Numbered from the stretch's first letter, positions 26,432 to 36,175 are shown. The stretch is 64,000 nt of DNA from Phenylobacterium hankyongense (GCF_003254505.1 NZ_QFYP01000001.1:3084001-3148000), one strand, 5' to 3'. Numbers and translations are program-made. The notes: generated by a model from the letters alone, not told the origin.

Positions 26432-27811
26432 ATGGAACACTGGACGCCCGCTTCCTGGAGATCGAAGCCCGCCAAGCACCTGCCGACGGACTATGCCGAT
26501 CAGGCGGCGCTGGCGAAGGTGGAGCAGACGTTGCGCGGCATGCCGCCGCTGGTGTTCGCCGGCGAGGCGCGCCGGCTGAAGAGCCTGCTGGGCGACGTGG
26601 CCGACGGCCGCGCCTTCCTGTTGCAGGGCGGCGACTGCGCCGAGAGCTTCAAGGAGTTCCACGCCGACAACATCCGCGACACCTTCCGCCTGATCCTGCA
26701 GATGGCGGTAGTGCTGACCTTCGCCGGCGGCAAGCCGGTCGTGAAGGTGGGCCGGATGGCCGGCCAGTTCGCCAAGCCGCGCTCGGCGCCGATCGAGACC
26801 CAGGGCGACGTGACCCTGCCGTCCTACCGCGGCGACATCATCAACGGCATGGAGTTCACCGCCGAGGCGAGGACGCCCGACCCGCAGCGGCTGCTGCAGG
26901 CCTACGGCCAGTCGGCGGCGACCCTCAACCTGCTGCGCGCCTTCGCCGGCGGCGGCTATGCCGACCTGCACAATATCCACCGGTGGAATCTCGGCTTCGT
27001 GGCCGGCAGCCCGCAGGGCGCGCGCTACGAGGAGCTGTCCGACAAGATCAGCGAATCCCTGGCCTTCATGGAGGCCATCGGGGTCACGCCGGAGAGCCAC
27101 CCGAGCCTGCACCAGGTGGACTTCTTCACGAGCCACGAAGGCCTGCTGCTGGGCGTCGAAGAGGCGATGACCCGCGTCGATTCCACCTCCGGCGAATGGT
27201 ACGACACCTCGGCCCACCTGCTGTGGATCGGCGAGCGGACCCGTGAGCTGGACGGCGCGCACGTGGAGTTCTTCCGCGGCATCCGCAATCCGATCGGCGT
27301 GAAGTGCGGTCCCTCGATGGAGGGCGACGACGTCCTGCGTCTGATGGACGCGCTCAACCCGAAGAACGAGTCCGGCCGCCTGACGCTCTACGGCCGCTTC
27401 GGCTACGACAAGATCGAGGATCGCCTGCCGCGGCTGCTCAGGGCCACCAAGGCCTCCGGCCGCAGCGTCGTCTGGGCGATCGACCCGATGCACGGCAACA
27501 CGCTGACCGCCGCCAACGGCTACAAGACCCGGCCGTTCGACCGCATCCTCGCCGAGGTGAAGAGCTTCGTGGAGATCTGCAAGGCCGAGGGCGTGCATCC
27601 GGGCGGCGTGCATCTGGAGATGACCGGCCAGAACGTGACCGAATGCCTGGGCGGCGCGCGGGCGCTGGCGGAAGGCGACCTCGCCGACCGCTACCACACC
27701 CACTGCGACCCGCGGCTGAACGGGGAGCAGGCGCTGGAACTGGCCTTCCTGGTGGCCGAGAAGCTGAAGGAAGACCGCACGCCGGTCCGCCGGCAGGCCG
27801 CCTCGACCTGA
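26432..27811 (+). CDS. class II 3-deoxy-7-phosphoheptulonate (DAHP) synthase
   Basis: A 459-residue enzyme condensing phosphoenolpyruvate and erythrose 4-phosphate, the first step of the shikimate pathway. Class II hallmarks are [10 protein letters not shown] (metal and substrate site), [32 protein letters not shown] and [10 protein letters not shown]. It starts [15 protein letters not shown], normal for the family. ATG codons at 26429 and 26432 are both possible; the second has a better spacing from GGAG. There is no separate ACT or chorismate-mutase domain. It stands alone, with 64 bp to the gene before and a GC-rich hairpin after. Confidence 0.93.
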   Translation: MEHWTPASWRSKPAKHLPTDYADQAALAKVEQTLRGMPPLVFAGEARRLKSLLGDVADGRAFLLQGGDCAESFKEFHADNIRDTFRLILQMAVVLTFAGGKPVVKVGRMAGQFAKPRSAPIETQGDVTLPSYRGDIINGMEFTAEARTPDPQRLLQAYGQSAATLNLLRAFAGGGYADLHNIHRWNLGFVAGSPQGARYEELSDKISESLAFMEAIGVTPESHPSLHQVDFFTSHEGLLLGVEEAMTRVDSTSGEWYDTSAHLLWIGERTRELDGAHVEFFRGIRNPIGVKCGPSMEGDDVLRLMDALNPKNESGRLTLYGRFGYDKIEDRLPRLLRATKASGRSVVWAIDPMHGNTLTAANGYKTRPFDRILAEVKSFVEICKAEGVHPGGVHLEMTGQNVTECLGGARALAEGDLADRYHTHCDPRLNGEQALELAFLVAEKLKEDRTPVRRQAAST

Positions 27812-27819
27812 TCGTCGGA

Positions 27820-27845
27820 ACAGGCGGGCCCGCCGGCTCGCCTGT
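27820..27845 (+). terminator. hairpin after the DAHP synthase gene
   Basis: ACAGGCGGGC pairs with GCTCGCCTGT (one G-T wobble) around loop CCGCCG, eight bases after the stop codon. There is no T-run, so termination is plausible but not certain. Confidence 0.35.
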
Positions 27846-27957
27846 GCCTCCGAAGCCACGGCGCGCGGATCAGCGTTAACGGACGCGAAGCTTCGCTTGC
27901 CAGTTTTGGGCGTGGGCGCCAATTTCCGCGTCCTCTTTGAAAACCCGAGCCCCCGCC

Positions 27958-29334
27958 ATGGACCGCCCAGCGGCCCAGGCGTCCTCCCTTGCCGGGGAGC
28001 GCCGCCATCCCGTCCGCGTCGAACTGGCCCAGCTGCTGAAGCTGTCGGGCCCGGTGGTGATCGCGCGCCTGGGGATCATGGCCATGGGCCTGTCCGACGC
28101 CATCGTGGTCGGCCGCTATTCGGCGATCCAGCTTGGCTACCATGCCCTGGCCTGGGCCCCGACCAGCGTGGTGGTGACCATGGCCATCGGCCTGCTCATC
28201 GGCGTGCAGGTGATGACCGCCCGCGCCGTCGGCGAGGGCCGCCGCCACGAGACCGGCGCGGTGCTGCGGCGGGGGCTGTCCTACAGCCTGTGGATCGGGG
28301 TGCTGTCGGCGATCTTCATCGCGGTCGCCGGGCCGGCCTTCCTGCACGGCATCGGCCTCGAGAAGGACCTGGCGGACGGGGCGACCAAGGCGCTGCTGGT
28401 CTTCTCCCTGTCGCTGCCCGGGTACGCCGTCAGCGTGGCCGCCAGCTTCTGGTTGGAGGGCCTGGCGCGGCCGGGGCCCGGGGCGTGGGCCATGTGGATC
28501 GCCAATGCGGTGAACCTGGGCCTGGACCTGCTGCTGGTGCCCGGGACCTTCGGCCTGCCGGCGCTGGGCGCGGTGGGCGGCGCGTGGGCCACCACCGGCG
28601 CGCGGACCTTCCTGGCCGTCGCCATGCTGGTCTACATCGCCCGCATGCCCGAGGCGCGTGAGCTCGGCGTGTTCGACAAGCCGGAGCGCAACCGCGCGGC
28701 CGAAGCCGAGCAGCGGCGGATCGGCTTCGGGGCGGGCGCCTCAAACTTCTTCGAGGTGGCGTCCTTCTCCAGCATGAACATCATCGCGGGCTGGCTGGGC
28801 GGACTGGCCGTCGCCGCCTGGGCGATCGTGCTGAACGTCGCGGCCATCGTCTTCATGGCGCCGCTCGGCCTGTCGACCGGCGCTGCGGTGCGGGTCGGGA
28901 CGGCCTATGGCGCGCGCGACCCGGCGGGCGTCAACCGCGCGGGCGGCGTGGCCTTTGCGGTGACGGCGGTGTTCGGCGTACTGGTCTCGCTGGCGATCTG
29001 GCCGAACGCCGAGCTGATCTCGCATGCCTACACCAGCAACCCCGCGACCATCGCCATGGCCGCGCCGGCCCTGGCGCTCGCCTGCCTGATGTTCCTGCCG
29101 GACTCCCTGCAGGTGGTGGCGGCCCAGGCGCTGAGGGCCCGCGGCGACGTCTGGCTGCCCACCGGCGCCCACCTGACGAGCTACATCCTGGTGATGATGC
29201 CGCTCGCCTACTGGCTGGCGATCCCCCGGCACATGCACATCATCGGCATTGTCTGGGCCGTGATTCTGGCGAGCTGCGTCTCCGGCGCGCTGCTGCTCGC
29301 CCGGTTCTGGATGCTCAGCCGGCGCGACCGCTAG
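27958..29334 (+). CDS. MATE-family multidrug/toxin efflux transporter
   Basis: A 458-residue inner-membrane protein with about twelve hydrophobic segments in two similar halves, as in MatE-domain exporters. Conserved elements include the early KLSGPVVIARLGIMAMGLSD and the second-half counterpart ASNFFEVASFSSMNIIAGWLG. It should export cationic or amphipathic compounds in exchange for Na+ or H+. The ATG at 27958 is preferred over an upstream TTG at 27937. It ends four bases from the convergent DUF429-like gene. Substrate unknown. Confidence 0.88.
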   Translation: MDRPAAQASSLAGERRHPVRVELAQLLKLSGPVVIARLGIMAMGLSDAIVVGRYSAIQLGYHALAWAPTSVVVTMAIGLLIGVQVMTARAVGEGRRHETGAVLRRGLSYSLWIGVLSAIFIAVAGPAFLHGIGLEKDLADGATKALLVFSLSLPGYAVSVAASFWLEGLARPGPGAWAMWIANAVNLGLDLLLVPGTFGLPALGAVGGAWATTGARTFLAVAMLVYIARMPEARELGVFDKPERNRAAEAEQRRIGFGAGASNFFEVASFSSMNIIAGWLGGLAVAAWAIVLNVAAIVFMAPLGLSTGAAVRVGTAYGARDPAGVNRAGGVAFAVTAVFGVLVSLAIWPNAELISHAYTSNPATIAMAAPALALACLMFLPDSLQVVAAQALRARGDVWLPTGAHLTSYILVMMPLAYWLAIPRHMHIIGIVWAVILASCVSGALLLARFWMLSRRDR

Positions 29335-29338
29335 GCGC

Positions 29339-30241
29339 TCAGGCCTCGGCGCCCAGGATCCAGCCTTCTTCGCGCTCGGCGTCGAGCACCACGTCGGGCG
29401 CCGCGGTCTTGCCGGGCCCGAACAGGGCGCCCAGCTTGTTGGCCTCGTCGAGGCGCGCGAAATGCTCGGCGGTGGAGCGCACCTGGGTCAGGTCCTTGAC
29501 CTCGCCCGGCGCGCCCTGCGCCTTGATCAGCGAGGGGTAGACCTCGGCCAGCACCACGTCGACGCCGGCGAGGTCCGCCTCGGTCAGCGTCTTGAAGCCG
29601 GTTTCGAACGGCCAGGCCTTCACGCCGTCGCCGCGGGTCTGCTTCAGCCGGCGCACGGCGGGGATGCCGAGGATCGCCTGGCCGCCGACGGAGCCGTTGT
29701 AATAGAGCTTCCAGATCGACGCCGCGCCCTTGGCCGCGAGGTCTGCATGGCGGAACTCCGGCAGATCGTCGGGCCCGTGCGCGCGGGTGCGCTTGGGCTG
29801 CAGGGTGGTCAGGGCGTCCTTGGGCGGGCAGCCCCAGAACGGGAACGGCCCGCCGGTGATCCGCCGGTTGATCTCCGAGGCGACGCCGAACCGGTTGTTG
29901 GTGTTGTCGACCTTGTCCTTGACCATCTTGTCGACCTGGTCCCAGGCCGCGCGCCAAGGCTGCTCGCCCGGCAGCTTCAGGGCCTCGGCGAACCCGCGCG
30001 GGAAGCCCAGCGGGAAGTCGAAGCCGACCAGCGCCCGCTCGGAGCGCTTCTTCAGGTCGTCGAGGATCGCCGCCAGCCGCTTCTCCGCCTCACCGCGGGT
30101 GGGCGGGTTGAAGCTCTCGAACGCCATGCGGAATCGCACGTCACGCTTCAGCACGCCGATCCAGACGGAGTCAGCGCCGGTGGTCGGCTTGGAGGCGGCG
30201 CTCCAGTCGACGATGACATAGGCGCTGAAAAGGCGCGGCAC
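29339..30241 (-). CDS. DUF429-like protein with RNase H-like fold signature
   Basis: A 300-residue soluble protein beginning with AYVIVDWSAASKP, an acidic beta-strand start typical of the RNase H-like DUF429 group. A second acidic strand follows in ALVGFDFPLGFPRG and a third in VVLAEVYPSLI. These spaced Asp/Glu residues could bind metal, but no activity is established for the group. It has no signal peptide or membrane segment and converges on the MATE gene. Function unknown. Confidence 0.6.
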   Translation of the reverse strand: MPRLFSAYVIVDWSAASKPTTGADSVWIGVLKRDVRFRMAFESFNPPTRGEAEKRLAAILDDLKKRSERALVGFDFPLGFPRGFAEALKLPGEQPWRAAWDQVDKMVKDKVDNTNNRFGVASEINRRITGGPFPFWGCPPKDALTTLQPKRTRAHGPDDLPEFRHADLAAKGAASIWKLYYNGSVGGQAILGIPAVRRLKQTRGDGVKAWPFETGFKTLTEADLAGVDVVLAEVYPSLIKAQGAPGEVKDLTQVRSTAEHFARLDEANKLGALFGPGKTAAPDVVLDAEREEGWILGAEA

Positions 30242-30338
30242 GGGCGGCTCCTGGGGGCAGGGAAGTCGAGGGCTTGTAGCCCCTCAGTCGGGACGGGCCA
30301 ATGGCGCGGGCGTTCACGATCCGCCCGCGCCGCTGCGC

Positions 30339-31340
30339 CTAGGCGAGCTTGACCAGCATCTTGCCGAGGTTCTCGCCTTTGAAGAGGCCCATGAAGGCGT
30401 CCGGGGCCTTCTCGAGGCCTTCGAACACCGTCTCCTTCCAGGTCACCTTGCCCTCTGCCACCCACTTGGAGAGGTCGGCGATGTACTGCGGCATCAGGTC
30501 GAAGTGATGGGAGACGATGAAGCCTTCCATGCGGATGTTCTTGCCGATGAGCAGGGCGAGGTTGCGCGGCCCCGGCTGCGGCTCGGTGGCGTTGTAGATC
30601 GAGATCATCCCGCAGATCGCGAACCGCGCGAACAGCCGCGCCCCATTCAGCGCCGCCTCCAGGTGCGGGCCGCCGACGTTGTCGAAATAGACGTCGACGC
30701 CGTCGGGCGCGGCGGCCAGCAGCGCCGCCGTCAGGTCCTTCTCGGCCTTGTAGTCGATGACGTGGTCGACCCCGATCTCCTTGAGGAAGGCGACCTTCTC
30801 CGCCCCGCCGGCCGAGCCGACCACCGTGTGGCCCTTGGCCTTGGCGATCTGGCAGACCATCGAGCCCACCGCTCCGGCGGCGCCGGAGACGAACACCACG
30901 TCGCCGTCCTTCAGGGCGGCGATCCGCAGCAGGCCGGCATAGGCGGTGAGGCCGGGCATGCCGGCGGCGCCCAGGAAGGCCTGGGGCGGCAGGCCGCGGG
31001 TGTCCAGCTTCTGCAGGCTGGAGGCCGGCGCCGTGAAGCCTTCGCGCCAGCCGAGGCCGGACTGCACCAGGTCGCCGGCCTTGAATTTCGGGTCGTTGGA
31101 GGCGGTCACCTCGCCCACCGCGCCGCCGTCCAGCGCCTTGCCCAGCTGGAAGGGCGGGCTGTAGCTCTTCACGTCGTTCATCCGGCCGCGCATGTAGGGG
31201 TCGACGGTCATCCACAGGTTGCGGACCTGCACCTCGCCGGGGCCCGGATCGGGCAGGTCGACGGTGGCCATCTCGAAGTTGTCGGCGGTCGGCAGGCCCA
31301 CCGGGCGGCTCTTGAGGCGGATTTCGCGTGCGGTCGCCAT
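30339..31340 (-). CDS. NADP-dependent oxidoreductase (medium-chain, zinc-independent)
   Basis: A 333-residue enzyme of the medium-chain dehydrogenase/reductase superfamily, in the leukotriene-B4-dehydrogenase/CurA-like branch. Features are TVDPYMRGRMND, the Rossmann stretch VFVSGAAGAVGSMVCQIAKA, and VYFDNVGGPHLE. It lacks the zinc-binding Cys/His sets of alcohol dehydrogenases and probably reduces activated double bonds of enones. The ATG at 31340 has AGAGGAAAC upstream; the frame remains open further upstream only as the shadow of the divergent gene. An inverted AAAC-N4-GTTT element lies 34 bp before the start, so a TetR-type repressor may control it. Confidence 0.9.
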   Translation of the reverse strand: MATAREIRLKSRPVGLPTADNFEMATVDLPDPGPGEVQVRNLWMTVDPYMRGRMNDVKSYSPPFQLGKALDGGAVGEVTASNDPKFKAGDLVQSGLGWREGFTAPASSLQKLDTRGLPPQAFLGAAGMPGLTAYAGLLRIAALKDGDVVFVSGAAGAVGSMVCQIAKAKGHTVVGSAGGAEKVAFLKEIGVDHVIDYKAEKDLTAALLAAAPDGVDVYFDNVGGPHLEAALNGARLFARFAICGMISIYNATEPQPGPRNLALLIGKNIRMEGFIVSHHFDLMPQYIADLSKWVAEGKVTWKETVFEGLEKAPDAFMGLFKGENLGKMLVKLA

Positions 31341-31372
31341 GGTGCTGTTTCCTCTGTGACGGTTTGTCCCGT

Positions 31373-31388
31373 TCAAACGACTGTTTAG
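31373..31388 (-). promoter_or_regulatory. operator-like inverted repeat upstream of the NADP-dependent oxidoreductase
   Basis: On the plus strand the element is TCAAACGACTGTTTAG, with core AAAC-N4-GTTT. It lies between the oxidoreductase start (31340) and the divergent Gfo/Idh gene (31455). A close relative with a perfect 16-bp palindrome is found upstream of the glutathione S-transferase gene at 60334..60349. Confidence 0.4.
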
Positions 31389-31454
31389 CTCCTCCGCATG
31401 GGTGGCGTCGAGGGCGGCAAGCTGGTACGCGCTCCGGCCAATCCGGAGCTTTTG

Positions 31455-32387
31455 ATGGTTGAGTCTCTGCGCGGGGGCGTGATCGGCGCGGGCGTGTTCG
31501 GCGGCTATCATGCGCGCCAGTACGCCCGTCTGGACGGGGTGGTGCTGTCGGCGGTGCTGGACTCCCATCCCGACCGCGCCGCCAAGGTCGCCGTGCCGCT
31601 GGGCGGGCGCGCCTTCCACGACCTGGAGGACTTCCTGGACGCCGTGGACGTGGTGACCATCGCCTCGCCGGCGACCTTCCACGCCGAGCACGCGCTGGCG
31701 GTGCTGGCGGCCGGCAAGCCGGTCTATATCGAGAAGCCCATCGCCATCAGCGTCGCCGACGGCGAGAAGATCCGCGCCGCCGGTCGGGCCAACAACCTGG
31801 TCGTCGCCTGCGGCCATCAGGAGCGGGTGGTGTTCCGGGCCATGGGCCTGCTGGACGTGCCCGAGCAGCCGCTGCTGCTGGAGGCCCTGCGCCACGGCCC
31901 GCCGTCCGACCGCAGCCAGGACGTCTCCGCCATCCTCGACCTGATGGTCCATGACATCGACCTGGCGCTGTCGCTCTCCGCCGCCGAGCCGGTGACGGCG
32001 GAAGGCGAGGGGCGGCTGGGTTCCAGCGGCAGCTGGGACAAGGCCCGCGCCGAGGTCAGCTTCGACGACGGCTTCACCGCCCTGTTCGACGTCTCGCGCA
32101 TGGCCCCGGAGCGCAAGCGCACCATGCGGGTGGTCTACCCCTCCGGCGAGGTGGAGATCGACTTCCTGACCCGTGCGTTCCGCAACACCACGCCGTTCGC
32201 GCTCAATCCCGAGTTCGCCGACACCCCGGCCGCCACCGACCCGCTGGGCGCCAGCGTCGAGGGCTTCCTGCAGGCGGTGCGGGGCCTGGCGCCGCGGCCG
32301 ATCGTGACCGCCGAGGAGGCGATCCGCGCCCTCGATCTGGCGCTCGCTGTCGAACAGGCGCTGGAGGAACCCGTCGGCGCGCGCTAG
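31455..32387 (+). CDS. Gfo/Idh/MocA-family oxidoreductase
   Basis: A 310-residue NAD(P)-dependent dehydrogenase. The N-terminal Rossmann motif is GVIGAGVFGGYHARQYARL, the family EKP motif is in VYIEKPIAISVADGE, and DLMVHDIDLALSL supplies the catalytic-site His/Asp. The ATG at 31455 follows GGAG by six bases and gives a normal N-terminus; an in-frame ATG at 31398 would add a long non-conserved leader. Substrates in this family are mostly sugars and sugar derivatives; the one here is unknown. Confidence 0.85.
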   Translation: MVESLRGGVIGAGVFGGYHARQYARLDGVVLSAVLDSHPDRAAKVAVPLGGRAFHDLEDFLDAVDVVTIASPATFHAEHALAVLAAGKPVYIEKPIAISVADGEKIRAAGRANNLVVACGHQERVVFRAMGLLDVPEQPLLLEALRHGPPSDRSQDVSAILDLMVHDIDLALSLSAAEPVTAEGEGRLGSSGSWDKARAEVSFDDGFTALFDVSRMAPERKRTMRVVYPSGEVEIDFLTRAFRNTTPFALNPEFADTPAATDPLGASVEGFLQAVRGLAPRPIVTAEEAIRALDLALAVEQALEEPVGAR

Positions 32388-32419
32388 CCTTCCCGCGCTT
32401 CAAGGATCGGGAGACGTCC

Positions 32420-32899
32420 ATGACCTCCAGCGCGCACGAATATTCGTTCCAGACGATCGACGGCCAGCCGCTGCCGCTGACCAGCTTCCGCGACAAGGTG
32501 GTGCTGGTGGTCAACACCGCCTCGCAGTGCGGACTGACGCCGCAATACGACGGGCTGGAGCAGCTCTATTCCGACTACAAGGACCGTGGGCTGGTGGTGC
32601 TGGGCGTGCCCTGCAACCAGTTCGCCGGCCAGGAGCCGGGGACGGAAGCCGAGATCAAGGACTTCTGCGAGACCCGCTTCAACATCGACTTCCCGCTCAC
32701 CGCCAAGGTCGACGTGAAGGGCGACGCCGCCCACCCGTTCTACAAGTGGGCCAAGGACCAGCTGGGCGAACCGGCCGAGCCGGTCTGGAACTTCCACAAA
32801 ATCCTGATCGGCAAGAGCGGGGAGGCCTTGCAGGCGTTCGGTCCGCGGACCGATCCGCTCGACACCGAGGTCACCGACGCCATCGAGAAGGCGCTCTGA
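32420..32899 (+). CDS. glutathione peroxidase-family peroxiredoxin
   Basis: A 159-residue thiol peroxidase. The catalytic tetrad can be read: Cys in VVNTASQCGLTPQY, Gln in CNQFAGQEPG, Trp in VWNFHKILI, and the following Asn. The active site uses Cys, not selenocysteine. It reduces hydroperoxides with glutathione or thioredoxin. GGGAGA precedes the ATG. It follows the Gfo/Idh gene by 32 bp and may be co-transcribed. Confidence 0.92.
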   Translation: MTSSAHEYSFQTIDGQPLPLTSFRDKVVLVVNTASQCGLTPQYDGLEQLYSDYKDRGLVVLGVPCNQFAGQEPGTEAEIKDFCETRFNIDFPLTAKVDVKGDAAHPFYKWAKDQLGEPAEPVWNFHKILIGKSGEALQAFGPRTDPLDTEVTDAIEKAL

Positions 32900-33011
32900 G
32901 GGCCGGAGTTGGCCGACGGCCGGCGAACCGCGCTGGGGGGAATGAGGGCCAAGCTCTTCCAATGGCAAGGTCCGCCGCCTAAGGAAGGCGCCTCGCAGTC
33001 GGAGTCGTAGG

Positions 33012-34751
33012 ATGCATCGCAAACCGGACGGCTCCTGGGACAAGGCCAAGCTGCCCAGCCGGCACGTGACGGAGGGCCCGTCGCGGGCGCCGCACCGCTC
33101 GTACTATTACGCCATGGGCCTTGGCAGCCGGGAGATCGCCCAGCCCTTCGTCGGCGTCGCCTCCTGCTGGAACGAGGCCGCGCCCTGCAACACCGCCCTG
33201 ATGCGCCAGGCCCACGCCGCCGCCGAGGGCGTGAAGCGGGCCGGCGGCACGCCGCGCGAGTTCTGCACCATCACCGTCACCGACGGCATCGCCATGGGCC
33301 ACGAGGGCATGCGCTCCTCGCTGGTCAGCCGCGAGGTGATCGCCGACTCGGTCGAACTGACGATGCGCGGCCACTCCTATGACGCCTTGGTCGGCGTCGC
33401 CGGCTGCGACAAGTCCCTGCCCGGGATGATGATGGCCATGCTGCGCCTGAACGTGCCCAGCGCCTTCATCTACGGCGGCTCGATCCTGCCGGGCCGCTGG
33501 CACGGCCGCGACGTGACGGTGCAGGACGTGTTCGAGGGCGTCGGCAAATATTCGGCCGGCCAGATGAGCCTGGAGGACCTCTGCGACCTGGAGCAGCACG
33601 CCTGTCCGGGCGACGGCGCCTGCGGCGGCCAGTACACCGCCAACACCATGGCCTGCGTGTCGGAGGCGATCGGCCTGGCCCTGCCGCTGTCCTCGGCGCT
33701 GCCGGCTCCCTACCTCGACCGCGACCAGTACGCGGTCGCGACCGGCGAAGCGGTGATGGCGCTCCTGGAACGCAACATCCGCCCGCGCGACATCTGCACC
33801 CGCGAGGCGTTCGAGAACGCCGCCGTCGTGGTGGCCGCCACCGGCGGCTCGACCAACGGCGGCCTGCACCTGCCGGCCATGGCCCACGAGTGCGGCATCG
33901 AGTTCACCCTGCGCGACGTGGCCGAGATCATGAGGCGCACGCCCTACCTGGCCGACCTGATGCCGGGCGGGCGCTATCCGGCCAAGAAGATGGGCGAGGC
34001 AGGCGGCGTGCCGATGCTGCTGCGGACCCTGCTGGACGCCGGGCTGATCCACGGCGACTGCATGACCGTCACCGGCAAGACCATCGCCGAGAACCTGGAA
34101 GGCGTCCTCTGGGACGACCAGCAGGACGTCATCCGCCCGGTCTCCAGCCCGTTGTCGGCGACCGGCGGCGTGGTCGGCCTGTGGGGCTCGCTCGCCCCCG
34201 AGGGCGCCATCGTCAAGGTGGCCGGCCTCAAGCACACCAAGCATCGCGGCCCGGCCCGGGTGTTCGACGGCGAGGAGGCCTGCTTCGCCGCCGTCGAGGC
34301 GCGCGACTACGACGAAGGCGACGTCCTGGTCATCCGCTACGAGGGTCCGAAGGGCGGTCCCGGCATGCGCGAGATGCTGTCGACCACCGCGGCCATCTAC
34401 GGTCAGGGCGTGGAGAACATCGCGCTGATCACCGACGGTCGGTTCTCGGGCGCGACCCGCGGCCTCTGCATCGGCCACGTGGGCCCGGAAGCCGCGGCCG
34501 GCGGCCCCATCGCGCTGGTGAAGGACGGCGACATCATCGCCATCGACGCCGACGAGGGCACGATCGAGCTGGAAGTCGATCCAATCGAGCTGGAGCACCG
34601 CGCCTACGAACTGGCCAAGGAGCCGGCGCGGGTGTCGAACTACGCCTCGGGCGCTCTGTGGAAGTTCGCCCAAGGGGTCGGGCCGGCCTATCTGGGCGCT
34701 GTCACCCATCCGGGCGCGGCCGCCGAGCGGCACGTCTACGCCGACATCTGA
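33012..34751 (+). CDS. ilvD: dihydroxy-acid dehydratase
   Basis: A 579-residue iron-sulfur dehydratase of branched-chain amino-acid and pantothenate synthesis. Cluster cysteines are found in ASCWNEAAPCN, GVAGCDKSLPGM and HACPGDGACGGQYTANTMA. Other family motifs are GGSTNGGLHLPA and LITDGRFSGATRG near the C-terminus. The length is normal. The ATG at 33012 follows a 112-bp gap with no recognisable gene. The stop overlaps the start of the racemase gene as TGATG, so the two are translationally coupled. Confidence 0.95.
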   Translation: MHRKPDGSWDKAKLPSRHVTEGPSRAPHRSYYYAMGLGSREIAQPFVGVASCWNEAAPCNTALMRQAHAAAEGVKRAGGTPREFCTITVTDGIAMGHEGMRSSLVSREVIADSVELTMRGHSYDALVGVAGCDKSLPGMMMAMLRLNVPSAFIYGGSILPGRWHGRDVTVQDVFEGVGKYSAGQMSLEDLCDLEQHACPGDGACGGQYTANTMACVSEAIGLALPLSSALPAPYLDRDQYAVATGEAVMALLERNIRPRDICTREAFENAAVVVAATGGSTNGGLHLPAMAHECGIEFTLRDVAEIMRRTPYLADLMPGGRYPAKKMGEAGGVPMLLRTLLDAGLIHGDCMTVTGKTIAENLEGVLWDDQQDVIRPVSSPLSATGGVVGLWGSLAPEGAIVKVAGLKHTKHRGPARVFDGEEACFAAVEARDYDEGDVLVIRYEGPKGGPGMREMLSTTAAIYGQGVENIALITDGRFSGATRGLCIGHVGPEAAAGGPIALVKDGDIIAIDADEGTIELEVDPIELEHRAYELAKEPARVSNYASGALWKFAQGVGPAYLGAVTHPGAAAERHVYADI

Positions 34752-35440
34752 TGAAGACCCTGGGCCTGATCGGCGGGATCAGCTCCGAGAGCACGACGGT
34801 CTACTACCAGCTGCTCAACCGGCTGGTCCGCGAGCGGCTGGGCGGCCTGCACTCCGCCCAGCTGATCCTCTGGTCGGTGGACTTCGCGCCGATCGCCGAG
34901 CTGCAGGCCAAGGGCGACTGGGAGGCTACCGGCGTCCAGCTGGCCGAGGCGGCCCGGCGCCTGGAAGCCGCCGGCGCCGAGGCGATCCTGATCTGCGCCA
35001 ACACCATGCACATCAACGCCGACCAGGTTCAGGCGGCGGTGGGCGCGCCGTTGATCCACATCGCCGACGCCACGGCGGCGGCGCTGAAGGCGAGGGGCGT
35101 CAGCCGCCCGCTGCTGCTGGCCACGCGCTTCACCATGGAAAAGGCCTTCTACCGCGAGCGGCTCGAAGCGGCGGGGCTGGCGGTCAGCGTGCCCGACGCC
35201 GCCGACCGCGAGCGGCTGCACGCCATCATCTTCGACGAGCTCTGCCAGGGGGTGATCTCGCCTGCGTCCAAGGCCGAGGCGCTGGCGATGATCGCCCGCG
35301 GCAAGGCGGCCGGCGCCGACGGGGTGATCTTCGGCTGCACGGAGATAGGCCTGCTGCTCGATCCGGCGGAGCTCGGCCTGCCGGCGGTGGACACCGCCGT
35401 CGTCCACGCCGAGGCGGCGGTGGCGTTCGCGCTCGGCTAG
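34751..35440 (+). CDS. aspartate/glutamate racemase-family amino-acid racemase
   Basis: A 229-residue cofactor-independent racemase with two catalytic cysteines, in LICANTMHIN and IFGCTEIGLL, and the family start LGLIGGISSESTTVYYQ. It resembles the YgeA/aspartate racemase group. It converts an L-amino acid to its D form or the reverse; coupling to ilvD gives no clear clue to the substrate. The ATG at 34751 overlaps the ilvD stop. The end overlaps the convergent NnrU-family gene by four bases. Confidence 0.87.
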   Translation: MKTLGLIGGISSESTTVYYQLLNRLVRERLGGLHSAQLILWSVDFAPIAELQAKGDWEATGVQLAEAARRLEAAGAEAILICANTMHINADQVQAAVGAPLIHIADATAAALKARGVSRPLLLATRFTMEKAFYRERLEAAGLAVSVPDAADRERLHAIIFDELCQGVISPASKAEALAMIARGKAAGADGVIFGCTEIGLLLDPAELGLPAVDTAVVHAEAAVAFALG

Positions 35441-36126
35441 AGCGCCTTCACGCCGAACAGGTAGGGGTGGGCCCAGGCGAGCGCCGCCCAGACCGCGACC
35501 GCCAGGAGGATCCGCCACCAGCCGATCTCGCGCAGGCTAAGCCGCTGCCGACCCTGCGCGATGGCCAGGAAGGGCGCGTTGGAGGTCTGGGCGGCGAAGG
35601 CGTCCCACTTGGCCCCCAGCGCCCGCTTGCGCTTGGCGTCGATGCTGGCCGTGCCGAACAGGGCCAGCACCAGCATGGAGCCGAACAGCACGAGGCTGGC
35701 GGCGTCGCCGTTCACCAGCAGGTGGCCGATGGCCCAGATCGCCACGCCCCACAGGAAGGGATGGCGGGTGATGCGCAGCATGCCGCGAACCACCTCCGGG
35801 CGGTCGAGGGCGCCTTCCTGCCGGACGCTGGTGGGGTTGGGGGTGGTCAGTCCCGGCACGATGAGCAGCATCGCCACGAGCTGCAGCGCCAGTTGCAGGC
35901 CGTGGGTGGCCGGCGTCATGCCCCAGAGCACGTCGTTGTCCGCCGAGCCGCGGGAACTGCCGAAGGCGAAGCCCAGCCACACCAGGCCCCCCACCGAGGC
36001 CAGGGCGAACAGCCCCATGTAAGGACCCTGGCCGATCCGCCCGGTCAGGGCGTCGCGCACCCGGGTGCCGGAGACGAGAAGATGGATGAGGACGAAGAAG
36101 GCCGCCGCGGCGATCAGGCTGGTCAT
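35437..36126 (-). CDS. NnrU-family membrane protein
   Basis: A 229-residue inner-membrane protein with about six hydrophobic segments and the NnrU pattern: VLIHLLVSGT at the start and MLRITRHPFLWGVAIWAIGH in the middle, with conserved Arg-His-Pro. NnrU was first linked to nitrite/nitric oxide reduction in Rhodobacter, and relatives are used in carotenoid isomerisation (Z-ISO). No denitrification gene is nearby. The function here is open. Confidence 0.82.
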   Translation of the reverse strand: MTSLIAAAAFFVLIHLLVSGTRVRDALTGRIGQGPYMGLFALASVGGLVWLGFAFGSSRGSADNDVLWGMTPATHGLQLALQLVAMLLIVPGLTTPNPTSVRQEGALDRPEVVRGMLRITRHPFLWGVAIWAIGHLLVNGDAASLVLFGSMLVLALFGTASIDAKRKRALGAKWDAFAAQTSNAPFLAIAQGRQRLSLREIGWWRILLAVAVWAALAWAHPYLFGVKAL

Positions 36127-36175
36127 GGACGCATCCCTTTAGCTGGCGGCAGTGTGCGCGGATAGATTTACAGCG

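Noticed and set aside
31341-31952. N-terminal extension of the NADP-dependent oxidoreductase
   Set aside because: It runs antisense through the Gfo/Idh gene. The family N-terminus and a ribosome site place the start at 31340.
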